NCBI RefSeq assembly: GCF_007671685.1
Contig: NZ_VCNL01000003.1
Span: forward strand, 406,674-470,673
Length of the DNA: 64,000 nucleotides
DNA from: Halorubrum salsamenti
Lineage (GTDB): Archaea; Halobacteriota; Halobacteria; Halobacteriales; Haloferacaceae
Direction of reading: 5' to 3'
A program made the translations under genes and the position numbers. Of the stretch, positions 28,728 to 36,590 are shown one piece after another (within the stretch, counting starts at the first letter, position 1; every line of letters starts with the position of its first letter). The notes beneath the pieces are model-generated. The model worked only from the letters and a program-made list of their open reading frames with translations. It searched no databases and was not told the DNA's origin.

Positions 28728-28874
28728 ATGAGCCCGGACCTTTCGCTAAGCGATCTGCCCACCGACGACGGCTGGCGCGCGCTCGCCGGCGTCGGCGTCG
28801 GCTATGCCATCGCGACCGGACTGATCTTCGCGTTTTTCTTCGTCGTGCCGTACGTGATTCTGCGAGCGCTGTAG
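28728..28874 (+). CDS. Small single-helix membrane protein (48 aa)
   Basis: The 48-residue product has a polar acidic N-terminus (MSPDLSLSDLPTDDGW) and one strong membrane helix (about residues 22-45, GVGYAIATGLIFAFFFVVPY). TTAAGT at about 28699 is placed for a leaderless start at 28728. Third-position G/C use matches real genes. It is convergent with the PAN gene. Similar tiny membrane proteins are conserved in haloarchaea; function unknown. Confidence 0.65.
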   Translation: MSPDLSLSDLPTDDGWRALAGVGVGYAIATGLIFAFFFVVPYVILRAL

Positions 28875-28932
28875 CGAGTGGCGGCTAGCGGCGTGACGAA
28901 CGAAAGAGAGAAATCGGAGGCGACGAACCGCC

Positions 28933-30150
28933 TTAGGCGAACGCCAACGAGTCGTCGGCACCGCTCTCCTCGTCCTGCTGGAGCTTCTCGTGAGCTCCGA
29001 GGAAGTCGTCGAGGGTGACTTCGGTGCGGTCGTCGCGGATCGCGAACATTCCGGCCTCCGTGCAGATGGCCTTGATGTCGGCGCCCGAGGCATCCGGCGT
29101 CATCTCGGCGAGCTCGGTGAAGTCGATGTCGCTCGCGAGGTTCATCTTCCGAGTGTGGATCTGGAAGATTATCTCGCGGCCCTCGGTGCCCGGCTTGGGC
29201 ACCTCGATGAGGCGGTCGAAGCGGCCCGGGCGCAGGATGGCGGGGTCGAGCATGTCGAAGCGGTTCGTCGCGGCGATGATCCGGACCTCGCCGCGCTCGT
29301 CGAAGCCGTCCATCTCGGAGAGCAGCTGCATCATCGTCCGCTGGACCTCGGCGTCGCCCGAGGTCTTCGAGTCCGTGCGCTTCGACGCGATCGCGTCGAT
29401 CTCGTCGATGAAGAGGACGGCGGGCTGGTTCTCGCGGGCGACCTCGAACAGGTCGCGGACGAGCTTCGCGCCCTCGCCGATGAACTTGTGGACGAGCTCG
29501 GAGCCGGCCATCTTGATGAAGGTGGCGTCCGTCTCGTTGGCGACCGCCTTCGCGAGCATCGTCTTCCCGGTGCCGGGCGGCCCGTACAGCAGGACGCCGC
29601 TCGGCGGCGTGATGCCAACGTCCTCGAACATGTCGGGGTGTTCGAGGGGCATCTCGACGGTCTCGCGGACCTCCTGCATCTGGTCTTCGAGCCCGCCGAT
29701 GTCGGCGTAGGTGACGTCGGGGGAGTGCTCGACCTGCATCACGCGAGCGCGCACGTCCGTCTCCTTCTCCAGCTTCTTGACGACGGAGAGCGAGTTGTTC
29801 ACCGCGACCCGGTCGTCCGGGTTGAGCTTCTCCCGCATCTCGGCGGTGATCTCGGTGAGCGCCTCCTGGTTGTTCCCGTGCTGTTTGATGACGGCGCCGT
29901 CGGGCGTGATCTCCTGAACCGTCGCCACGAACAGCGGGGACTGCTTTAGCTTCTTGTTCTCGTGAGTGAGCCGTTCGAGCTTCTGCTGGTACTTGTTGTT
30001 CTCCGCGTTCGCGTCGAGGAGCTTGTCGCGCATCTCCTCGTTTTGCGACTCCAGCACGTCGAGCTCCTCTTGGAGGGACTCGATCTTCTCCTGTCTCGAC
30101 GCCGACCCCTCGTCGTAGGGCAGCTCGACGTCGTCGACGGTGTCTGTCAT
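28933..30150 (-). CDS. pan: Proteasome-activating nucleotidase (PAN)
   Basis: This is a 405-residue AAA+ ATPase. An N-terminal coiled coil (residues about 15-75) is followed by an OB region. The AAA domain has Walker A LLYGPPGTGKTMLAKAVA, Walker B VLFIDEIDAIASKR, and the arginine fingers in ATNRFDMLDPAILRPGRFDR. The hexamer unfolds substrates and opens the 20S proteasome. The C-terminus ends SLAFA, a loose HbYX-type tail with Phe in place of Tyr. The gene is divergent from a winged-helix regulator across an AT-rich spacer. Confidence 0.95.
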   Translation of the reverse strand: MTDTVDDVELPYDEGSASRQEKIESLQEELDVLESQNEEMRDKLLDANAENNKYQQKLERLTHENKKLKQSPLFVATVQEITPDGAVIKQHGNNQEALTEITAEMREKLNPDDRVAVNNSLSVVKKLEKETDVRARVMQVEHSPDVTYADIGGLEDQMQEVRETVEMPLEHPDMFEDVGITPPSGVLLYGPPGTGKTMLAKAVANETDATFIKMAGSELVHKFIGEGAKLVRDLFEVARENQPAVLFIDEIDAIASKRTDSKTSGDAEVQRTMMQLLSEMDGFDERGEVRIIAATNRFDMLDPAILRPGRFDRLIEVPKPGTEGREIIFQIHTRKMNLASDIDFTELAEMTPDASGADIKAICTEAGMFAIRDDRTEVTLDDFLGAHEKLQQDEESGADDSLAFA

Positions 30151-30290
30151 TGTGCGTAATAAGGCGTCTCGCGCGTAAGAGGTTTCGGGTGGGGGAGAGA
30201 TAGCGGGGAAGCGTCCGGTTGTAAATGCTCAATAGTAATTAAATAGGATAGTAAATATTATTAAACGGCATGAGATATAGTGAAGTACGC

Positions 30291-30554
30291 ATGAGCACCA
30301 CCGACGCCGTCACCGCCGAGGAGGACGTTACCGACCGCTGGAGCGCCGTCCGAGACCTGCCGCCGAGCGCGAAGCTCGTCGCGAAGGTCCTCGACTACAA
30401 CGATACACTCACGCAGAGCGAACTCGCCGAGGAGACGCTTCTCCCGCCTCGAACCGTCAGGTATGCTCTCTCGCGGCTGGAGGAGGAGGGCGTCGTCGAC
30501 TCCCGGTTCTCCTTCGCCGACGCCCGGAAGCGGCTGTACACGCTGTCGGTGTGA
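30291..30554 (+). CDS. Winged-helix transcriptional regulator (MarR/TrmB-type HTH)
   Basis: The 87-residue protein has a wHTH: LVAKVLDYNDTLTQSELAEE (helices 1-2), TLLPPRTVRYALSRLEEEGV (recognition helix) and DSRFSFADARKRLYTLSV (wing). No effector domain is present. The ATG at 30291 is chosen because homologous small wHTH proteins begin shortly before an acidic stretch like TTDAVTAEEDV. Upstream, 30225-30265 is very AT-rich and likely holds promoters for this gene and PAN. Target genes are unknown. Confidence 0.75.
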   Translation: MSTTDAVTAEEDVTDRWSAVRDLPPSAKLVAKVLDYNDTLTQSELAEETLLPPRTVRYALSRLEEEGVVDSRFSFADARKRLYTLSV

Positions 30555-30655
30555 GAGACGAGCGGGAACGGCCGCTTCTCTCCTACCCACTCTCGGTCTC
30601 CACCTTCCCGCCTCTCGGAACCACCCCTTATCAAAGATGGCGACACAGCCCATCC

Positions 30656-30964
30656 ATGGTCTCGACCGTCGCCGTCAAGCGGGCGCTCTCCGCGCTGGCG
30701 AGCCGTACTGACACCGCGACCCACCCCTCCATCGCCGTGATCGACGAGGCGGACGCCGCGCGGTCCGACCTCCAGCGAGCCGCGGCGTTCGTCGACGCCG
30801 ACGGGGTCAGCCGGCTCGACGAGGCGATCGCCGCTGCCGAGCGCGCCGGCGACGAAGCCGCTGCGGAGCGCGGACGCGAGGCGCGCACGGCGTTCCGACG
30901 GTTTCGCGCGGCGGCCGCCGGCGACGACGACTGGGACGGCGATTGCGACGAGACCCCTCAGTAA
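30656..30964 (+). CDS. Conserved hypothetical helical protein upstream of mre11
   Basis: This 102-residue protein is helical and rich in Ala, Arg and acidic residues, with no known motif. The ATG at 30656 is preferred; the frame extends upstream to 30551 but those codons look non-coding. It ends 66 bp before mre11 on the same strand. I do not recognise the family. Confidence 0.5.
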   Translation: MVSTVAVKRALSALASRTDTATHPSIAVIDEADAARSDLQRAAAFVDADGVSRLDEAIAAAERAGDEAAAERGREARTAFRRFRAAAAGDDDWDGDCDETPQ

Positions 30965-31030
30965 CCCGCCGGACCACTTCCGCCCCGCCCCCGGAACCCC
31001 TAAACCCGATACCGGCCAAGAGCCGGACAG

Positions 31031-32350
31031 ATGACACGGGTGATCCACACCGGCGACACCCACGTGGGGTACGCGCAGTACCACTCGCCGGTCCGACGGC
31101 AGGACTTCCTCGACGCGTTCGCGGCCGTGATCGACGACGCGATCGAGGACGAGGTCGACGCGGTGGTCCACGCCGGCGACCTCTTTCACGACCGCCGCCC
31201 GGAACTCGGCGACCTGATGGGGACGATCACGGTTCTCCGCCGGCTCGACGACGCGGGGGTTCCCTTCCTCGCCGTGGTCGGGAACCACGAGTCGACGCGG
31301 GGCGGCCAGTGGCTCGACCTGTTCGAGCGGCTCGGGCTCGCGACCCGGCTCGACGACGAGCCGACCGTCGTCGGCGACACCGCCTTCTACGGGCTCGATC
31401 ACGTCCCCGTCTCGCGCCGCGACGACCTCGGCTACGCGTTCGCGGACCACGACGCGGAGTACGCCGCCCTCGTCGCGCACGGCCTCTTCGAGCCGTTCGG
31501 CTACGCGGACTGGGACACCGAGGAGGTGCTCGCCGAGAGCGACGTGGCGTTCGACGCGATGCTCCTCGGCGACAACCACACGCCCGACTCCGCCGAGGTC
31601 GACGACACGTGGGTCACGTACCCCGGCTCGACCGAGCGGGCGAGCGCGAGCGAGCGCGAGGGGCGCGGGTACAACCTCGTCACCTTCGACGCCGACGCCG
31701 CCGGGGGCGACGACCGCGTGGAGATCCGGCGGCGCGCGCTCGACACCCGCCCGTTCGTCTTCGTGGAGGCCGACCTCCGCGAGGGCGAGGGCGCGGCGCG
31801 GGTGCGCGAGAAGGTCCGCCAACACGACCTCGACGACGCCGTGGTCCTCGTCGACGTTACCGGCGACGGCGACCCCGTCACGCCGGCCGCGATCGAGGAG
31901 TTCGCGACCGACGAGGGGGCGTTGATCGCCCGCGTGACCGACCGTCGCGAGGTGGAGACGGACGCCGAGGTCGACGTGAGCTTCGCCGACCCCGAGGACG
32001 CCGTCCGAGAGCGGGTCGAGGAGATGGCGCTGTCGGAGGCCGCCCTCGACGTCGAGGAGGCGGTCCGCTCCGGCACGGTCCCCGACACGAACGTCAGGGA
32101 GGCGGTGAAGCGCCGGGTCGAAGAACGGATCGACGATCTCGACGCGTTCGACCGAGGCGAGGAGGCAGACGGGGACGAATCCGACGGCGAGCGATCCACG
32201 TCCGAGGGCGATGAGACTGAACCCGAAGACGGCGAGCCCGAACTCGCGGTCGACGAAACAGACGGCGAACCGACCGGTGGCGACGACGAGACCGCGACGA
32301 CCAGCGCGACCGACACCGACGGGCAGGTCTCCATGGAGGATTACCTGTGA
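31031..32350 (+). CDS. mre11: DNA double-strand break repair nuclease Mre11
   Basis: This 439-residue protein has the metallophosphoesterase motifs of Mre11: [15 protein letters not shown] at residues 6-20, [14 protein letters not shown] near 49, VVGNHEST near 84, [10 protein letters not shown] and LLGDNHTP further on. The C-terminal 100 residues are an acidic tail that ends in a conserved QVSMEDYL peptide. Mre11 with Rad50 resects and processes DNA ends. It overlaps rad50 by 4 bp (the next gene starts at a GTG within its stop). Confidence 0.93.
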   Translation: MTRVIHTGDTHVGYAQYHSPVRRQDFLDAFAAVIDDAIEDEVDAVVHAGDLFHDRRPELGDLMGTITVLRRLDDAGVPFLAVVGNHESTRGGQWLDLFERLGLATRLDDEPTVVGDTAFYGLDHVPVSRRDDLGYAFADHDAEYAALVAHGLFEPFGYADWDTEEVLAESDVAFDAMLLGDNHTPDSAEVDDTWVTYPGSTERASASEREGRGYNLVTFDADAAGGDDRVEIRRRALDTRPFVFVEADLREGEGAARVREKVRQHDLDDAVVLVDVTGDGDPVTPAAIEEFATDEGALIARVTDRREVETDAEVDVSFADPEDAVRERVEEMALSEAALDVEEAVRSGTVPDTNVREAVKRRVEERIDDLDAFDRGEEADGDESDGERSTSEGDETEPEDGEPELAVDETDGEPTGGDDETATTSATDTDGQVSMEDYL

Positions 32351-35055
32351 ACTTCGACCGCGTCCGACTCGCGAACTTCAAGCCGTACGGCGACGCCGAT
32401 CTCCGACTGACCGAGGGTGTCACGGTCATCCACGGACTCAACGGCAGCGGGAAGTCCTCGCTGTTAGAGGCCTGCTTCTTCGCGCTCTACGGCTCGAAGG
32501 CGCTCGACGGCACCCTCGAAGACGTGATCACGAACGGCGAGGAGGAGACCGAAGTCGACCTGTGGTTCACCCACGACGGCGTCTCCTACCACGTCGAGCG
32601 ACGGCTCAAGGCGTACGACGGGCGGATCGACCACCAGTGCACGCTCGAGGCGACGGACGGGAGCGACGCGACCCGCGACGGCGCCCGGGCGGTGCGGGAC
32701 TTCGTCACGGAACTCCTCCGGATGGACGCCGAGGCGTTCGTCAACTGCGCGTACGTCCGGCAGGGCGAGGTGAACAAGCTGATCAACGCCACGCCGCGCG
32801 AGCGCCAGGACACGATCGACGACCTGCTCCAGCTCGGGAAACTGGAGGAGTACCGCGAGCGCGCCGGCGACGCCCGGCTCGGCGTCGAGGACGTGCTGGA
32901 GAACCGTCGCGGGCGGCTCGACCAGCTCGACGACCAGATCGCGGAGAAGGAGGAGAAGGAGCTCCACGACCGGCTCAACGGGCTCGAAAGCGACCTCTCG
33001 GAGGTCACCGACGAGATCGGCCGCTACGAGACGCAGCGAGAGCAGGCGAAGGAGACGCGCCAGGCCGCCGCGGAGACGCTGTCGACCCACGCGGAGAAGC
33101 GGGAGAAGCTGGAGTCGGTCGAGGCGGAGATCGACGGGATCGAAGAGACGATCCGGACGACCGAACGGGAGCGCGACGAGCATCGGGACGCGATCCGCGA
33201 GGCCCGCGAGCGGATCGCGGAGATCGAGGCCGCGATCGACGACCGGCTCGACGACGCCGGGCTCGACGCGGCGAGCGAGGAAGCCATCGCTCAGCGACGC
33301 GAGGAGCTCGACGACCGGGAGAGCGAGGTCCGCGAGGAGCTCGACGACGAGCGGGTGAGCGCCGAGGCGTTCCGCAACCAGGCGACGAACCTCGCCGGGA
33401 AGGCCGACGACCGCGCCGAGCGCGCCGCGGAGGTCGACTCCGAGGCCGACAGCCTCGCCGACGAGGCCGAGGCGGCGGCGGACGAGGCCGACGAGCGCGA
33501 GTCCTCGATCGAGGAGCTCCGCGAGGAGGCCGAGACCCTGCGCGAGCGGTTCGCGGCCGCCGACGCCGACGTGGACCGCGACGGCGTGGCGGACGAGCGA
33601 GAGGCCCTCCGGGAGCGGCGCGGCGAGGTCCGCGAGCGGATCGCGGAGCTGTCGGCGGAGCTGAAGAACGCCCGCGAGCGCGTCGAAGAGGCCGAGGAAC
33701 TGCTCGCGGCGGGGAAGTGCCCCGAGTGCGGCCAGCCCGTCGAAGACTCCCCGCACGCGAGCGGGATCGACGAGGACCGCGAGCGCGTCACCGAGCTAGA
33801 GGCCGAGCTAGAGGACGCCCGCGAGCGCGAGAGCGACCTCGACGACCGGATCGCGGAGCTGGACGGTCTCGCGTCGGCGGCGGACCGGCTCGACGAGATC
33901 GACGAGACGGTCGACACCCTCGAAGAGCGGGTCGAGGAGAAGCGCGCCGAGGCGGAGCGGAAGCGGGAGGCGGCCGCGGAGAAGCGCGATCGGGCAGAAG
34001 AACTCCGCGATGAGGCCGAGGAGACCCGCGAGGTCGCCGCCCGGAAGCGCGAGGAGGCCGAGGAGGCCGCGGAACGCGTGACGGAGCTCGAAGACGCGCT
34101 CGCGGCGGTCGACGACGCCCGTGAGGCGGTGGCGGCGATCGAAGAGCGGCTCTCGGCGGTCGCAGACGCGGAAGACGAGATCGAGCGTCGCCGCGAGAAG
34201 CGGGAGAACCTGAGCGAGATGAACGACGAGCGTCGCGACCGGCTCGCAGACAAGCGCGAGCGCCGCGGCGAGCTCGCCGACGCCGTCGACGAGGAGGCGG
34301 TCGAGGAGGCGAGAGGGAAGAAGGAGCGCGCGGAGGAGTACCTCGAGAAGGTCGAGGGCGAGCTCGACAGCCTCGCGGAGCGCCGGACCGAGCTGGAGAA
34401 CGCGATCGGCGGGGTGAAGGGGGAAATTCGGGAGTTGGAGAACCTCCGCGACGAGCGCGAGGAGCTGGCCGACACCGTCGCGGCGCTCGAGGACCTCCAC
34501 GAGGAGACGAGCGAGCTGGAGGCGATGTACGGCGACCTCCGGGCGGAGCTCCGCCAGCGTAACGTCGCCGAGTTGGAGCGCACCCTCAACGAGACGTTCG
34601 ACCTCGTCTACGGCAACGACGCCTACTCGCACATCGAGCTGGACGGCGAGTACGTTCTCACCGTCTACCAGAAGGACGGCGAGCCGCTCGACCCCGAGCA
34701 GCTCTCCGGCGGCGAGCGCGCCCTGTTCAACCTCTCGCTGCGCTGTGCGATCTACCGGCTGCTCTCGGAGGGTATCGAGGGCGCGGCGCCGACCCCGCCG
34801 CTCATCCTCGACGAGCCGACCGTCTTCCTCGACTCGGGCCACGTCTCCCGGCTCGTCCGGCTCGTCGAGGAGATGCGCGGGTTCGGCGTGCGCCAGATCC
34901 TCATCGTCAGCCACGACGACGAGCTGGTGGGCGCGGCCGACGAGCTGGTGACGGTGGAGAAGGACCCGCGCACGAACCGGTCGACGGTTCACCGGGAGGA
35001 CGCCGCCGCGCTCGACGCCGACGAGCTCGATATCGGCGAACTCGCCGACGACTGA
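32347..35055 (+). CDS. rad50: DNA double-strand break repair ATPase Rad50
   Basis: This is a 902-residue SMC-like protein. Walker A is [20 protein letters not shown] near residue 28. Two long antiparallel coiled coils (about 170-450 and 470-740) flank a zinc hook CPEC at C458 and C461. The C-terminal lobe has the signature [14 protein letters not shown], Walker [17 protein letters not shown] and the D-loop/H-motif VSHDDEL. It tethers DNA ends and controls Mre11. The start is GTG at 32347, overlapping the mre11 stop codon. Confidence 0.95.
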   Translation: MNFDRVRLANFKPYGDADLRLTEGVTVIHGLNGSGKSSLLEACFFALYGSKALDGTLEDVITNGEEETEVDLWFTHDGVSYHVERRLKAYDGRIDHQCTLEATDGSDATRDGARAVRDFVTELLRMDAEAFVNCAYVRQGEVNKLINATPRERQDTIDDLLQLGKLEEYRERAGDARLGVEDVLENRRGRLDQLDDQIAEKEEKELHDRLNGLESDLSEVTDEIGRYETQREQAKETRQAAAETLSTHAEKREKLESVEAEIDGIEETIRTTERERDEHRDAIREARERIAEIEAAIDDRLDDAGLDAASEEAIAQRREELDDRESEVREELDDERVSAEAFRNQATNLAGKADDRAERAAEVDSEADSLADEAEAAADEADERESSIEELREEAETLRERFAAADADVDRDGVADEREALRERRGEVRERIAELSAELKNARERVEEAEELLAAGKCPECGQPVEDSPHASGIDEDRERVTELEAELEDARERESDLDDRIAELDGLASAADRLDEIDETVDTLEERVEEKRAEAERKREAAAEKRDRAEELRDEAEETREVAARKREEAEEAAERVTELEDALAAVDDAREAVAAIEERLSAVADAEDEIERRREKRENLSEMNDERRDRLADKRERRGELADAVDEEAVEEARGKKERAEEYLEKVEGELDSLAERRTELENAIGGVKGEIRELENLRDEREELADTVAALEDLHEETSELEAMYGDLRAELRQRNVAELERTLNETFDLVYGNDAYSHIELDGEYVLTVYQKDGEPLDPEQLSGGERALFNLSLRCAIYRLLSEGIEGAAPTPPLILDEPTVFLDSGHVSRLVRLVEEMRGFGVRQILIVSHDDELVGAADELVTVEKDPRTNRSTVHREDAAALDADELDIGELADD

Positions 35056-35119
35056 GCGAGTGGGCTCTCTGCGCTCTCACCCTATAGGCGACTGCGAGAC
35101 GATCGGAGAGGAGCGGCGA

Positions 35120-35303
35120 CGACAGCCTCCATACCCACATCGGCGCGCCCGCTCGCGCCTTATAAGGCGCGAGCGGTCCGCGAGGGAGTCGGTCGGCGCT
35201 TAAAAGCGCCGACCGACGAGGCTGGGGAGGCGCGAGGCACACGCTCGGCCGGGTGAGGGGACAGGCGCGAACAGCCGCGAACGGCCACGGGCCGGGCTTA
35301 TAA
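35120..35303 (-). repeat. Hairpin-rich intergenic element, variant D
   Basis: The 253-bp gap between rad50 and the next gene has a perfect 26-bp palindrome (35150-35175, arms CGCTCGCGCCT around TATA) and a near-perfect dyad (35188-35217, arms GTCGGTCGGCGCTT). CGACGAGGCTGGGGAGGCG follows. The block GCGAGGGAGTCG-stem-CGACGAGGCTGGGGAGGCG is also found in copy C at about 54403-54452. A TTATAA box at 35298-35303 lies just 3' of the minus-strand gene that stops at 35308. No gene fits here. Confidence 0.65.
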
Positions 35304-35307
35304 ACAG

Positions 35308-35748
35308 CTACTCGTCGCCCTCCGACCCGCCCCTTAACAGCCCCAGCGCCTTGACCGCGACCGAGGTCGCCTCGTAGCCTCGCCGCCCCGCGACGTCGAC
35401 CTCGTCGATCAGGCCGGCCGCGCGGAACTCCGAGATCGTCCCGTGAATGTCGGACTCGCACATATCGGCCGCGTCGAGGAGGTCGATCGCGGCGATCGGC
35501 CCCTCGTCGACGACCACAGCGAGGAGGCCGAGCGACCGGTCGTCGCGGACCGCCCCGAGCGTCCGCCGGACCGGCGCCGGCACACCCGAGGCCGCGGTCG
35601 CGAGCGGCGACTCGCCGTCGACGACGCGGAGCTCGTCGTTGTCGACGTACCGTTCCTCGCCGGTGGCCGGGTCCCGCACCCGGCTCGACTCGGCGGAGCG
35701 TTTCACGAGGAGGTACGTCTCGCCGGCCGCGTCACGAACCGTCTGCAT
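35308..35748 (-). CDS. Conserved haloarchaeal protein with helical C-terminal domain (DUF7346-like)
   Basis: The 146-residue protein has a beta-rich N-terminus (VRDAAGETYLLVKRSAESSR, then VRDPATGEERYVDNDELRVV) and a winged-helix-like C-terminal half (GPIAAIDLLDAADMCESDIHG then TISEFRAAGLIDEVDVAGRR). This suggests DNA binding or a regulatory role, not proven. It resembles a haloarchaeal family I recall as DUF7346. The intergenic element D starts directly after its stop codon. Confidence 0.65.
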   Translation of the reverse strand: MQTVRDAAGETYLLVKRSAESSRVRDPATGEERYVDNDELRVVDGESPLATAASGVPAPVRRTLGAVRDDRSLGLLAVVVDEGPIAAIDLLDAADMCESDIHGTISEFRAAGLIDEVDVAGRRGYEATSVAVKALGLLRGGSEGDE

Positions 35749-35775
35749 GGATCGGAGAAAGCGGCCGCGCGGGCA

Positions 35776-36213
35776 TTACGCTTCCGGGGGCGAGGAGCCG
35801 TCTGGGTCGGCGGGGTAATCGGAACCGGACTCGTCGCCGCTGTCCGCGTCGCCTCCGGGATCCGACTCCGCCGCGTCTTTCGATCGCTTCCACGACCGGT
35901 ACGTCTGGTAGGTCCGGACGCCCGCGAGGAGCCCGGCGACGAACAGGACGGGACCGATCCGCGACCAGCCCTCGAAGAACCACACCATCGGACCGAGCGC
36001 GACGAGGAGGACCGCAGCGTTGGCGTAGACGACGGCGACGACGAACGCGCGGAGGGTCCCCGAGTCGACGTCGCTCGCGCCCTCGAAGTCGCCGTCGTCG
36101 TCGAACGTCTTCACCGAGGGCGCCTTCGGAATGTCGGGGGTCATCTCCCGCTCGGCGTCGGAGCTCTCGCCGACGGAGATTTCGCCCTCGTCGTCCTCGT
36201 CGAGGCTGAACAC
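35776..36213 (-). CDS. Two-helix membrane protein (DUF7322-like)
   Basis: The 145-residue protein has an acidic N-terminus, two membrane helices (about residues 60-80 and 88-106) with the second followed by basic TYQTYRSWKRSKD, and an Asp/Ser-rich tail. The GTG at 36213 (VFSLDEDDEGEI) is preferred. A TTG nine codons upstream (36240) is possible but adds a Pro/Arg-rich stretch. It resembles haloarchaeal DUF7322 proteins (from memory). Function unknown. Confidence 0.6.
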   Translation of the reverse strand: MFSLDEDDEGEISVGESSDAEREMTPDIPKAPSVKTFDDDGDFEGASDVDSGTLRAFVVAVVYANAAVLLVALGPMVWFFEGWSRIGPVLFVAGLLAGVRTYQTYRSWKRSKDAAESDPGGDADSGDESGSDYPADPDGSSPPEA

Positions 36214-36315
36214 GCCCGGACGTACGAGGGGGCGGGGCAAAGGGGTTCCGCACCGATTCGATTCGCGAGCCGCGGCTTCGAGGGAAGCAGATCGGGACGA
36301 AAGGATCAGCCGCCG

Positions 36316-36489
36316 TCAGACCGCGTCGGCCAGCCTGACCGTTCGGCTCGCCTCGACCCACGCGAGGGGGTTCGCGGCGTCGAAAATCACCACGTTCCCG
36401 TCGTCCTCGTACACCTCCACTTCGGCGTCGACCTCGTCGCGATCGGCCGGGCGAGCCGCCTGGGATTCGGAACGTGGGTCCGAAGACAT
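36316..36489 (-). CDS. Small conserved haloarchaeal protein (DUF7331-like)
   Basis: The 57-residue acidic protein has the C-terminal pattern VEVYEDDGNVVIFDAANPLA and WVEASRTVRL, which I know from a haloarchaeal family called DUF7331. ATG at 36489 is preferred to the upstream ATG. It is divergent from polB. Function unknown. Confidence 0.65.
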   Translation of the reverse strand: MSSDPRSESQAARPADRDEVDAEVEVYEDDGNVVIFDAANPLAWVEASRTVRLADAV

Positions 36490-36560
36490 AGAGCGTGGTA
36501 TGCCGTCACACATTATATGCCTTTCCGTGGCGGGACTCCTCGCCGCACCCGAAAGCCGAG

Positions 36561-36567
36561 TTTTTTA
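36561..36567 (+). promoter_or_regulatory. Promoter of polB
   Basis: TTTTTTAG is placed 24-30 nt before the ATG at 36591, the leaderless distance. Confidence 0.4.
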
Positions 36568-36590
36568 GCCGGGTGCGCCGAAGCGGGGGT

